From assembly GCA_903918115.1 (NCBI GenBank), contig CAIXDG010000003.1, positions 1 to 41,037 on the forward strand: 41,037 bases of DNA, written 5' to 3'. The position numbers and the translations under genes are program-made. This document shows positions 26,396 through 33,712 of this stretch, in pieces (position 1 is the stretch's first letter; every line of letters begins with the position of its first letter). Origin of the DNA: an uncultured beta proteobacterium (GTDB lineage: Bacteria > Pseudomonadota > Gammaproteobacteria > Burkholderiales > Burkholderiaceae). Below the pieces are notes generated by a model. The model did not search any database. It was not told the origin of the DNA and worked only from the letters and a program-made list of their open reading frames with translations.

Positions 26396-27202
26396 TTAAT
26401 CCTTAATCCTCTTTGTTTGAATTTGATCTGGGCTAATAAATGCCGCTTGATTCTGGGTTTTTGAGAGGTGCTTATTCACCACCCAGGCATGCCCGTAAAT
26501 AATTTCTAAGGTCAATTTTTTCGGTAAAAGGGACTGATTCCCCTGCCAGTTTTCTAGGCTGATGGGTTTTGCCAACAAGCCTAAAGCATGAGCATCGTGC
26601 AACATTAATTGCGCCGAGTCGTATTGCAAATCGAGATACTCCATATCCATAACTGGCTCAGCAAATCGTTGGGCAATTAAGGCATCGCCCAAATCATGCA
26701 TATCCCAAGCGCTAGGCAAAGGCACAAGGCCCAACGCTGTCCTTATCTCTGCGTCAAGCGCGTGTAATTCCTTGCCGGTATCGGGGCCCAAATAACTAAA
26801 ACTCAGTAACCCTCCTTCACGGAGTAGGCGCCAAAATTCAGCAACGATTATTTTTGGATTGCCTTGTTCATGAAGCCATAAATTACTCCAAACCAAATCA
26901 CATGAATTCGGGGCGACTGAAAAAGTCGCTGCTGCGCTTAGATTTAATTGCTTGCCGCCACCGCTTCGCCATAATAAAAACCAACGCGTCACACGGTACC
27001 GCGTGAATTCGAAGACTGATAAATTCGAGCACAGGTAAAAAAAGACTTGTGCGGCCGGGAAGCGTTTCACCAACCAATTGGCGTGTGCACCAGGATAATC
27101 TGGCGCAATCAAAATAGCCCGCGGATGGATCTTCACGATGGCCATTTTCTGGCACATGCGTAAAGCAATTTCGGTATAAAGCCATCTCAAGGCATGGGTC
27201 AT
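26396..27202 (-). CDS. BioC-like methyltransferase-fold protein, SAM loop lost
   Basis: The 268 residues resemble the BioC-type methyltransferase that betaproteobacteria encode next to comF. The downstream motifs are clear: DLVWSNLWLHEQGNPKIIVA, FWRLLREGGLLSFSYLGPDT (BioC-like GPDT), and ADP-like RFAEPVMDMEYLDLQY. The glycine-rich SAM loop expected after strand 1 (usually LDLGCGxG) is replaced by ILIAPDYPGAHANWL (about 30-44). The acidic residue at the end of strand 2 is also absent (QVFFYLCSNLSV). It may be a non-catalytic or repurposed homologue. TATACT lies six bases before the ATG within a palindrome shared with comF. Confidence 0.75.
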   Translation of the reverse strand: MTHALRWLYTEIALRMCQKMAIVKIHPRAILIAPDYPGAHANWLVKRFPAAQVFFYLCSNLSVFEFTRYRVTRWFLLWRSGGGKQLNLSAAATFSVAPNSCDLVWSNLWLHEQGNPKIIVAEFWRLLREGGLLSFSYLGPDTGKELHALDAEIRTALGLVPLPSAWDMHDLGDALIAQRFAEPVMDMEYLDLQYDSAQLMLHDAHALGLLAKPISLENWQGNQSLLPKKLTLEIIYGHAWVVNKHLSKTQNQAAFISPDQIQTKRIKD

Positions 27203-27203
27203 T

Positions 27204-27221
27204 CGCTGAGTATACTCAGCG
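27204..27221. promoter_or_regulatory. Perfect 18-bp palindrome with bidirectional -10 centre
   Basis: CGCTGAGTATACTCAGCG fills most of the 23-base gap between the divergent methyltransferase-like gene and comF. Its centre reads TATACT on both strands (27211-27216 plus, 27214 to 27209 minus). The minus box is six bases from its ATG and the plus box nine bases from the comF ATG. It could be a symmetric promoter core, an operator, or both. Confidence 0.6.
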
Positions 27222-27225
27222 CCCC

Positions 27226-27981
27226 ATGAACAATTTTCATCGCTTGCTTAGCGCTTTATTACCAAGCCGTTGCATTTTATGTAATCGCGCTCAGGCAGAC
27301 ACGACCTGTGAGCCCTGTCTTGAACTATTGCGCTACCAGAAGCAGCACGACAAATTAGCTTGTGCTTGCTGTGGCATTGAGCTGCCTGCGACCCCAAATA
27401 TAATCCTTGGATCACCCGAGCAGCGCTGTCTTGAGTGCATTAACACGCCGCCGTCTTTTGACTTGAGTTTTTGTCTCGCGCCCTACGCTGGCCAATTGAA
27501 AACTGTAGTACAGCAGTTGAAATATCAGCGGCGGCTCGCATATGCTACTGGCTTAGCCCACCTCTGGAATCGGTTGATGTCTAAACATGTAGCGCAGTTG
27601 CCCCCAGCTTATCTTTTACCCGTTCCCCTGAGCCGTCAAAAACTCGCTGAGCGGGGCTTTAACCAATGCTGGGAAATTGTCAAACATTTAACCTTACCAA
27701 AACACCTCAAAGCATTACCTAATGTCCTACGGCGACGCCATTCCAAGGTTAAGCAAATCTCTGCTGGCCGGCTAGAACGTCAACAAGCCTTAAGTGGCTT
27801 ATTTTATTTTGAACCCCGTCATGCAGCGCTTTTGGCGCAGCAAGCGGTTATTGTGTTTGATGATGTCATGACCACGGGCTCAACCTTGAATGCAATTGCA
27901 AGAGTACTAAAAGATCATGGCGTATATCATGTTCGCAACTGGGTTTTATTACGCACTCCGAGGCAATTGACTGATGTTTAA
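27226..27981 (+). CDS. comF: ComF-family phosphoribosyltransferase-like protein
   Basis: ComF proteins are implicated in DNA uptake during natural transformation. The 251 residues start with a cysteine-rich zinc-binding part ([26 protein letters not shown]; about 17-69). A type I phosphoribosyltransferase domain follows, with [21 protein letters not shown] and the PRPP loop [21 protein letters not shown]. No ribosome binding site is visible before the ATG. It overlaps trmL by eight bases and is therefore probably cotranscribed with it. Presence of comF alone does not show competence. Confidence 0.92.
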   Translation: MNNFHRLLSALLPSRCILCNRAQADTTCEPCLELLRYQKQHDKLACACCGIELPATPNIILGSPEQRCLECINTPPSFDLSFCLAPYAGQLKTVVQQLKYQRRLAYATGLAHLWNRLMSKHVAQLPPAYLLPVPLSRQKLAERGFNQCWEIVKHLTLPKHLKALPNVLRRRHSKVKQISAGRLERQQALSGLFYFEPRHAALLAQQAVIVFDDVMTTGSTLNAIARVLKDHGVYHVRNWVLLRTPRQLTDV

Positions 27982-28444
27982 TATAGTGCTCTTTGAGCCA
28001 GAAATTCCCCCCAATACGGGCAACATCATTCGACTGTGTGCTAATACTGGCGCGCAGCTACATCTCATTGAGCCGCTCGGTTTCCCCCTTGAGGATGCCA
28101 AGTTGAGACGTGCTGGGCTTGATTATCATGAGTACGCAAGCATCGCTGTTTATCCCAACTGGGCTGACTTCCTAGGCAAGCATAACTCCCCACTGCAGCG
28201 CCTCTTTTTATTGTCTACGAAAAGTCAGCGTAACTTTTATGAGGCGCAACTTCTACCAAATGACTATTTTGTTTTTGGCTCTGAAACCAAAGGGGTAAGT
28301 GCCGATGTTAGAGCTACCGTACCACTCGACAATCAAGTTCGCTTACCCATGCAAGCAAACAGTCGCAGTCTTAATCTTTCGAACTCAGTAGCCATTGTGG
28401 TTTATGAAGCATGGCGCCAAAACCAGTTTAAGCACAGCATCTAA
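27974..28444 (+). CDS. trmL: tRNA (cytidine34/uridine34-2'-O)-methyltransferase TrmL
   Basis: TrmL is a SPOUT-class enzyme that methylates the ribose of the wobble base in tRNA-Leu species. The 156 residues show the family N-terminus [38 protein letters not shown], the SAM-binding knot [11 protein letters not shown] and [20 protein letters not shown] at the C-terminus. The start lies inside comF by eight bases. Its stop falls in the first of two copies of a short direct repeat shared with the end of gpsA. Confidence 0.94.
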   Translation: MFNIVLFEPEIPPNTGNIIRLCANTGAQLHLIEPLGFPLEDAKLRRAGLDYHEYASIAVYPNWADFLGKHNSPLQRLFLLSTKSQRNFYEAQLLPNDYFVFGSETKGVSADVRATVPLDNQVRLPMQANSRSLNLSNSVAIVVYEAWRQNQFKHSI

Positions 28445-28463
28445 AGCTTCATATCTAAAGCTT
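28439..28463. repeat. Two direct copies of ATCTAAAGCTT
   Basis: ATCTAAAGCTT occurs at 28439-28449 and again at 28453-28463, a 14-base period. The first copy contains the trmL stop codon and the second abuts the gpsA stop. The AAGCTT cores can also pair to form a small hairpin, but no T-run follows, so terminator activity is doubtful. Confidence 0.7.
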
Positions 28464-29484
28464 AATGTTCCGGCTTAGCATGACGTCCCATCAAGCCTTG
28501 TAGCGCAACTGCCAACGATTGTTCCCCTTGCAAGACTGCACTCACATTATTCGTGATGGGCATGTCAACTTTTAAGCGTGCAGCCAAGCTCACAATCGCT
28601 GATGCACATAAAACCCCTTCAGCCACGTGACCAAGCTCAGCCAAAATAGTGGGTAAAGACTTCCCTTCAGCCAACAATAAACCGACGCGCCGATTACGGG
28701 ATAAATCACCTGTTGCAGTCAAAATTAAATCGCCCACGCCAGTTAGACCCATACAGGTTTCGGGCTGACCTCCTGCTGCCTTTACTAAACGCATCATTTC
28801 GGCTAAGCCACGAGTTAAGAGGGCCGCACGCGCATTTAGTCCTAAACCAAGGCCATCGCCAATTCCAGCAGCAATCGCAATGACATTTTTTACTGCGCCG
28901 CCAAGTTCAACCCCAATTAAATCTTCGCTAGCATAAATTCGCACGTTGTCGTGATGAAATGCATTCTGCACACTAGTGCATAAGCTATTTGAAGCGCTGG
29001 CAATCGTTAGGGCGCACGGCAGACCAAGCGCCATTTCACCTGCAAAGCTGGGTCCCGTCAACGAGCCATAAGTATGCGGAATATTCCGCCCATGGGCTTG
29101 CAATTCTCGTGCGACCAATTGATGGGGTAGCAAGGTTGTTTTAGGTTCAAGCCCCTTGCATAACCACACAATCTGTAAAGGGCAAGTTGCTATTTCTGCT
29201 ATCCGCCGCACTGATGCAGCGAGCCCACTGATGGGCGTGGCAATCACCACTAAATCCTCTGCATTCAGCCGCCGAATCGCCTGTTCAAAATTATCACTAA
29301 TTTCAACTGCGCTGGACAACGCAATGCCAGGTAGATGCGAAAGGTTTTCTTTATGCTGCCGAAGTACCTGTGCTTGGGAAGTGCTTCTAGTCCATAAACA
29401 AACTGCATGATCCGGCAAGTGTCGTGCTGCTTGCACCGCGATAGCCGTTCCCCAGGCGCCTGCTCCAATGACAGTTAGCTTCAT
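28462..29484 (-). CDS. gpsA: Glycerol-3-phosphate dehydrogenase [NAD(P)+]
   Basis: GpsA reduces dihydroxyacetone phosphate to sn-glycerol 3-phosphate for phospholipid synthesis. The 340 residues have the Rossmann motif VIGAGAWGTAIA (about 4-15), WLCKGLEP, SLTGPSFAGEMALG, and the active-site region VELGGAVKNVIAIAAGIGDGLGLG with the catalytic lysine, then GLTGVGDLILT. It is the last gene of a minus-strand run rhodanese-grxC-secB-gpsA, a conserved order in betaproteobacteria. It converges with trmL. Confidence 0.96.
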   Translation of the reverse strand: MKLTVIGAGAWGTAIAVQAARHLPDHAVCLWTRSTSQAQVLRQHKENLSHLPGIALSSAVEISDNFEQAIRRLNAEDLVVIATPISGLAASVRRIAEIATCPLQIVWLCKGLEPKTTLLPHQLVARELQAHGRNIPHTYGSLTGPSFAGEMALGLPCALTIASASNSLCTSVQNAFHHDNVRIYASEDLIGVELGGAVKNVIAIAAGIGDGLGLGLNARAALLTRGLAEMMRLVKAAGGQPETCMGLTGVGDLILTATGDLSRNRRVGLLLAEGKSLPTILAELGHVAEGVLCASAIVSLAARLKVDMPITNNVSAVLQGEQSLAVALQGLMGRHAKPEH

Positions 29485-29504
29485 GAGCTTAACGTGTACG
29501 TGAA

Positions 29505-30008
29505 TTAGTTAGGGAGAATAATTTTGCTCTTTTCAGCATCCGCATTACTCTCAGCGGCGCCTTTAGACCCTGCGCTTGCTTGGGCTAAACGTTGCTCGTA
29601 CATGGCATGAAAATTGATTTCTGCCAAATGAATTGCTTGAAACCCGGCACGAGTTACGATATCGGCAATATTGGAACGTAAATAGGGATACAAAATCGTC
29701 GGGCAAGCAATTGCTAACATCGGCTCAACTTGCTCCGGGGGGATATTTTTAAACTCAAAAATACCTGCTTGTTTTGCTTCAATTAAAAATAGTGTCTTAC
29801 CTTCTACGCGCGCCGTAATCGTGCCCGATAACATCACCTCAAATAACTCATCACTTAAAGGTGCGATGCCGATATCAACCTCGACCTGCATTTGGGGTTC
29901 AGCCTGTACCAACAAAATTGCTGGGGTATTTGGCTGCTCAAGCGAAAGGTCTTTTAAATAGATGCGCTGAATTTGAAAAGAAGGTTCAGTCGAATTTTGT
30001 TCGCTCAT
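29505..30008 (-). CDS. secB: Protein-export chaperone SecB
   Basis: SecB is a tetrameric cytosolic chaperone that keeps preproteins unfolded and passes them to SecA. The 167 residues include [19 protein letters not shown], the substrate-groove region [16 protein letters not shown], and [22 protein letters not shown] with [11 protein letters not shown] at the end. The C-terminal tail is acidic and Ala/Ser-rich. grxC lies 22 bases upstream, gpsA 20 bases downstream. Confidence 0.96.
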   Translation of the reverse strand: MSEQNSTEPSFQIQRIYLKDLSLEQPNTPAILLVQAEPQMQVEVDIGIAPLSDELFEVMLSGTITARVEGKTLFLIEAKQAGIFEFKNIPPEQVEPMLAIACPTILYPYLRSNIADIVTRAGFQAIHLAEINFHAMYEQRLAQASAGSKGAAESNADAEKSKIILPN

Positions 30009-30030
30009 ATTATGTATTCCGTTCGTTTAG

Positions 30031-30285
30031 TTATTTCAATAAGCCATCGAGTTCGCCAGCTCGATCGAGAGCCACCAAATCATCGTACCCGCCTACATGA
30101 CGCTCGCCAATAAAAATTTGGGGCACTGTACGGCGACCCGTACGCGACATCATTTCATCACGTTGCGTGGCGTCAACATCAATTAAAATTTTCTGCAAGT
30201 GATTCACCCCTTTTTTTTGTAACAACTTTTCAGCCATTACGCAATATGGGCAAACTTGGGTGCTGTACATCATCACTGGTGTCAT
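30031..30285 (-). CDS. grxC: Glutaredoxin 3
   Basis: The 84-residue dithiol glutaredoxin has the active site CPYC (residues 12-15, TQVCPYCVMAEKLL). The glutathione-binding TVPQIFIGERHVGGYDDL is also present, although the usual GGCDDL reads GGYDDL. It uses glutathione to reduce disulfides; the glutathione synthesis genes lie elsewhere in the same window (36192-38435). It follows the rhodanese gene by 18 bases and precedes secB. Confidence 0.95.
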   Translation of the reverse strand: MTPVMMYSTQVCPYCVMAEKLLQKKGVNHLQKILIDVDATQRDEMMSRTGRRTVPQIFIGERHVGGYDDLVALDRAGELDGLLK

Positions 30286-30303
30286 TGGCTTTACCTTAAA
30301 TGC

Positions 30304-30717
30304 TTACTTTACTAAAGGTAAGTTAGCCGTTTGCCAGGCCTTTAATCCACCATCGAGCATACCAACTTCAGCAAAGCCCATTTTTCTGAGTTGCTGAGCA
30401 GCTTTACGCGACTCAGTACCGCTTTGACAAACCAAAATAAGGGGTAATTTACGATCTAATTTCAAGCGTTCGAGATCACTTGATAATTTGCTAAAGGGGA
30501 GGTTTTTGGCATTCGGCAGATGCCCTGCCTGAAACTCACTTGCTGCCCTTAAATCGAGCACGGACGCCTTACGACGATTAATCCAAGTAGTGGCTTCAGC
30601 CACAGAAAGCCCTGCCCCACTAATTAGTGTCGAAAGAGTGGGCATAAATAACGCCAAGCCTGCAGCCGCCATCACGCCGATAAGTGCTAAATTGTCGGTT
30701 TGCATTAAAAAGTTCAT
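30304..30717 (-). CDS. Membrane-anchored rhodanese-like sulfurtransferase
   Basis: The 137 residues from the ATG at 30717 have an N-terminal membrane helix (LALIGVMAAAGLALFMPTL) and a rhodanese domain. The catalytic cysteine is in LVCQSGTESRKAA, and LDLRAASEFQAGHLPNAKNLP is the CH2A-like motif. A longer reading upstream lies across the divergent gpmA gene and was rejected. An ATG at 30705 is an alternative. TATAAT lies exactly six bases before the chosen ATG; AGAGG is directly adjacent to the ATG and too close to act on it, though it could serve the second ATG. It heads the grxC-secB-gpsA run. Confidence 0.85.
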   Translation of the reverse strand: MNFLMQTDNLALIGVMAAAGLALFMPTLSTLISGAGLSVAEATTWINRRKASVLDLRAASEFQAGHLPNAKNLPFSKLSSDLERLKLDRKLPLILVCQSGTESRKAAQQLRKMGFAEVGMLDGGLKAWQTANLPLVK

Positions 30718-30723
30718 CCTCTG

Positions 30724-30733
30724 ATTATAGAAT
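30724..30733. promoter_or_regulatory. Overlapping -10 boxes of rhodanese and gpmA
   Basis: In the 22-base divergent gap TATAAT on the minus strand (30729 to 30724) overlaps TAGAAT on the plus strand (30728-30733) by two bases. Each box is followed by six bases and an ATG. TTAAAA at 30705-30710 could be a weak -35 for gpmA with a 17-base spacer. Confidence 0.5.
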
Positions 30734-30739
30734 GGCTCT

Positions 30740-31429
30740 ATGAAACAACTTGTCCTTATTCGCCACGGTGAATCTGCTTGGAACCTGGAAAACCGTTTTA
30801 CGGGCTGGATGGATGTTGACCTTACCCCCAATGGCAGCGCCCAAGCACTGGCTGCTGGTGATGCCCTGAAGCAGGCAGGCTATGAGTTTGACATTGCCTA
30901 TACCTCAGTTTTACGCCGTGCCATTCGTACTTTATGGCACGTACAAGATGCCATGGACCTGATGTGGCTTCCCACAGTACATAGCTGGCGGCTCAATGAG
31001 CGCCATTATGGGGCGCTTACTGGTCTTAATAAAGCAGAAACCGCAACCCAATATGGGGCCGAGCAAGTCCATATTTGGCGTCGCTCCTTTGCTATTCGAC
31101 CGCCTTTATTAGCCTTAGAAGATGAACGTAGCTCGCACTTAGATGTACGCTATCGAAAGCTCGATCCCAACGATATTCCCCGTGGCGAGTGCCTGCAAGA
31201 CACCATAGCGCGGGTCTTGCCTTTATGGCATGAATCGATTGCGCCGGCCTTGAAGTTGGGAAAGCGGGTTTTGCTGGTAGCTCATGGAAATAGCATTCGG
31301 GCCTTAATGAAGCACCTTGATAACATTTCTGCCGAAGACATCATGCAGCTCAATATCCCCAATGGCAAGCCGATTGTTTATGAGCTCGACGATGACTTGC
31401 AGCCACTACAGCATTTTTATATAGAGTAG
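30740..31429 (+). CDS. gpmA: 2,3-bisphosphoglycerate-dependent phosphoglycerate mutase
   Basis: GpmA interconverts 3- and 2-phosphoglycerate in glycolysis and gluconeogenesis. The 229 residues contain [24 protein letters not shown] with the phosphohistidine, [13 protein letters not shown], the diagnostic [15 protein letters not shown] and the second histidine in [16 protein letters not shown]. The insert after WRRSF (about residues 115-145) is shorter than in E. coli, accounting for the reduced length. No ribosome binding site precedes the ATG. ctpA and a ThiF-type gene follow on the same strand, as in many betaproteobacteria. Confidence 0.95.
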   Translation: MKQLVLIRHGESAWNLENRFTGWMDVDLTPNGSAQALAAGDALKQAGYEFDIAYTSVLRRAIRTLWHVQDAMDLMWLPTVHSWRLNERHYGALTGLNKAETATQYGAEQVHIWRRSFAIRPPLLALEDERSSHLDVRYRKLDPNDIPRGECLQDTIARVLPLWHESIAPALKLGKRVLLVAHGNSIRALMKHLDNISAEDIMQLNIPNGKPIVYELDDDLQPLQHFYIE

Positions 31430-31492
31430 AGCAAAATGGATGCTGTATTTCTATTGCATGCCTCTATCTAGTCCTCTTTACTAATTCAAACT

Positions 31493-32926
31493 ATGCGCCG
31501 TTTATTTAAAAATCTTGCTCTTATTCTCATTGGGTTAATTGCTGGTATTGCTGCGACTATTCAGCTGTCAGCAACAGCCCAACAAAATACTGCTTTACCT
31601 CTAGATGAATTACGCACCCTCTCTAATGTATTTGCCCAAATTAAACGGGAGTATGTCGAGCCAATTGAAGATAAACAGCTCTTAACTGATGCTGTAAAAG
31701 GCATGGTTAGTAGTCTTGATCCCCATTCTTCCTATTTAGATAAAAAAGATTTTTCAGAAATGCAAGAGCAAACTACTGGCAAGTTTGCTGGCCTTGGTAT
31801 TGAAATCACTTCAGAAGATGGCTTAGTTAAAGTACTTAATCCAATTGAAGACAGTCCTGCAGCTCGGGCAGGCCTACAAGCGGGTGATCTCATTACCCGC
31901 CTCGATGACAAACCCGTGCGTGGTATGACCTTAGATAAAGCCGTACGCACCATGCGTGGTGAGCCTGGCACCAAAATTACCTTAACGGTATTTCGGAAAA
32001 GTGAAGACCGTACTTTTCCTGTCACTATTACCCGCGCAGAAATTAAGGTGCAGTCGGTCAAAGCAAAAATTTTGGACAACGATATTGCCTGGGTTCGAGT
32101 CACTAGTTTTCAAGAGCGTACTGTTCCCGATTTAGCCAAACGATTAACCGAAATTAGTATTCAAGACCCTAAATTAAAAGGTTTGGTACTTGACTTACGC
32201 AATAACGGCGGCGGCCTATTACAGGGGGCTGTAGGCGTTGCGGCAGCTTTTTTGCCAGCGGGTGCAGTCATAGTTTCTACCAAAGGTCAGGCAGCCGATT
32301 CAAAACAAGTCTTTAATGCCACCCCTGAAACCTATCGGCTCAGCGAAAGCGCTGACCCACTTGCTTCGGTACCGGCTATATTTAAAAAAATACCGATGGT
32401 GGTATTGGTTAATGCGTATTCAGCATCCGCCTCAGAAATTGTAGCGGGCGCTTTGCAAGATTACAAACGGGCAACGATTATTGGTAAGACTAGTTTTGGT
32501 AAAGGATCAGTACAAACAGTCCGCCCCCTCAGTAATGACTCGGCTTTAAAAATAACTACCGCCTATTACTACACTCCGAATGGGCGCTCTATTCAGGGTT
32601 TTGGTATTAAGCCTGATATTCCCGTTGATCAAAATAAGGATGGTGATCCTGATGATGTTTTGATTACCCGTGAAGTGGATAGTGAAAAACATTTACGTAA
32701 CAAACAATCGTCTGAGGATGCTTTAATCAAAGACCGCGAAAAACGTCGCCTGGAAGAAATGCAGCGCATCGAAGAAAAGAATGCCACTAAAACGCCTGCG
32801 GAACGCGATAAAGATAAAGCAAAAAAACCCACTGAATTAGGTGGTAGTGACGATTTTATGTTGCAGCAGGCCGTCGCTTTTCTTAACGGTAAAGCCGTGA
32901 TTCGTTCCTCCTCCAAGCTCGAGTAG
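31493..32926 (+). CDS. C-terminal processing peptidase (S41, CtpA family)
   Basis: This periplasmic serine protease of the Tsp/Ctp family has 477 residues. In order: an N-terminal membrane or signal segment (LALILIGLIAGIAATIQLSA), a lead domain SLDPHSSYLDKKDF, and a PDZ domain with FAGLGIEITSEDG and SPAARAGLQAGDLI. The S41 catalytic core follows, LDLRNNGGGLL, NAYSASASEIVAGAL with the catalytic Ser, and KTSFGKGSVQ with the catalytic Lys. A loop DQNKDGDPDD looks like a calcium-binding stretch. A Lys/Glu-rich linker of about 70 residues precedes the end. Confidence 0.94.
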   Translation: MRRLFKNLALILIGLIAGIAATIQLSATAQQNTALPLDELRTLSNVFAQIKREYVEPIEDKQLLTDAVKGMVSSLDPHSSYLDKKDFSEMQEQTTGKFAGLGIEITSEDGLVKVLNPIEDSPAARAGLQAGDLITRLDDKPVRGMTLDKAVRTMRGEPGTKITLTVFRKSEDRTFPVTITRAEIKVQSVKAKILDNDIAWVRVTSFQERTVPDLAKRLTEISIQDPKLKGLVLDLRNNGGGLLQGAVGVAAAFLPAGAVIVSTKGQAADSKQVFNATPETYRLSESADPLASVPAIFKKIPMVVLVNAYSASASEIVAGALQDYKRATIIGKTSFGKGSVQTVRPLSNDSALKITTAYYYTPNGRSIQGFGIKPDIPVDQNKDGDPDDVLITREVDSEKHLRNKQSSEDALIKDREKRRLEEMQRIEEKNATKTPAERDKDKAKKPTELGGSDDFMLQQAVAFLNGKAVIRSSSKLE

Positions 32927-32943
32927 ATCCTCATTCGATTAGC

Positions 32944-33690
32944 ATGAACGACGAGCAGTTACTGCGTTATTCGCGCCACCTTCTGTTAGAAGAAATTGAT
33001 ATTGAGGGTCAAGAAAAGCTGCTAGCAGCTCATGTGCTGGTGATTGGCGCAGGTGGCCTGGGCTCTGCTGCTGCCCCTTACTTAGTCGCTGCTGGTATAG
33101 GCCGTGTTTCCTTGGTTGACCCAGATACCGTTGAACTAAGCAATCTTCAGCGCCAAGTAATGCATGCCCAAGATCAAATTGGTAAGTTGAAGGTTGCTTC
33201 TGGCAAAGCATTTTTAACCCGTCTGAACAGCGACACGGTTATCGAGACCTACGCTGAAAAGGCAACCCCATCTTGGTTGGCGCGGATACTGCCAGAGGTT
33301 GATCTGGTTCTAGATTGCACTGATCAATTTAGTACGCGCCAACAAATTAATAAAGCGTGTTTTGAACATCAAGTGCCCTTAGTTTCTGGCTCTGCTTTAG
33401 GCTTTGATGCGCAAGTTAGCGTCTTTGATTTTAACAATCCGCACTCGCCTTGCTATGCTTGTATTTTTCCCCCCGATAGCAATCCAAGCGAAACGAACTG
33501 CGCGAGCATGGGTGTATTTTCCCCACTGGTTGGAATTATTGGTAGCCTGCAAGCCGCCCAAGCACTACAACTATTAATCGGCTTTGGTCAGCCATTAGTT
33601 GGCCGCTTACTGCTGTGGAATGCCTTGAATACCCGCATTGATGAAGTACAAGTAAGCAAAAATACATCTTGCCCAGTGTGTCATACTTAA
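32944..33690 (+). CDS. moeB: HesA/MoeB/ThiF-family adenylyltransferase
   Basis: These enzymes adenylate the C-terminus of ubiquitin-like sulfur carriers (MoaD or ThiS). The 248 residues start with LLRYSRHLLLEEIDIEGQEK, then the nucleotide-binding GAGGLGSAAAPYL (about 32-44), SLVDPDTVELSNLQRQ, and DCTDQFSTR. Zinc cysteines are at CYACIFPP and CPVC near the end, and a cysteine lies in the catalytic segment NCASMGV. MoeB versus ThiF cannot be decided without the carrier gene, which is not in the window. It lies 17 bases after ctpA and converges with ptsI. Confidence 0.88.
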   Translation: MNDEQLLRYSRHLLLEEIDIEGQEKLLAAHVLVIGAGGLGSAAAPYLVAAGIGRVSLVDPDTVELSNLQRQVMHAQDQIGKLKVASGKAFLTRLNSDTVIETYAEKATPSWLARILPEVDLVLDCTDQFSTRQQINKACFEHQVPLVSGSALGFDAQVSVFDFNNPHSPCYACIFPPDSNPSETNCASMGVFSPLVGIIGSLQAAQALQLLIGFGQPLVGRLLLWNALNTRIDEVQVSKNTSCPVCHT

Positions 33691-33712
33691 TTCAATTTAG
33701 GCAAAACCATTT

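Noticed and set aside
30718..30831. N-terminal extension of the rhodanese protein to 30831
   Set aside because: It reads antisense through the first codons of gpmA and places 38 polar residues before the membrane helix.
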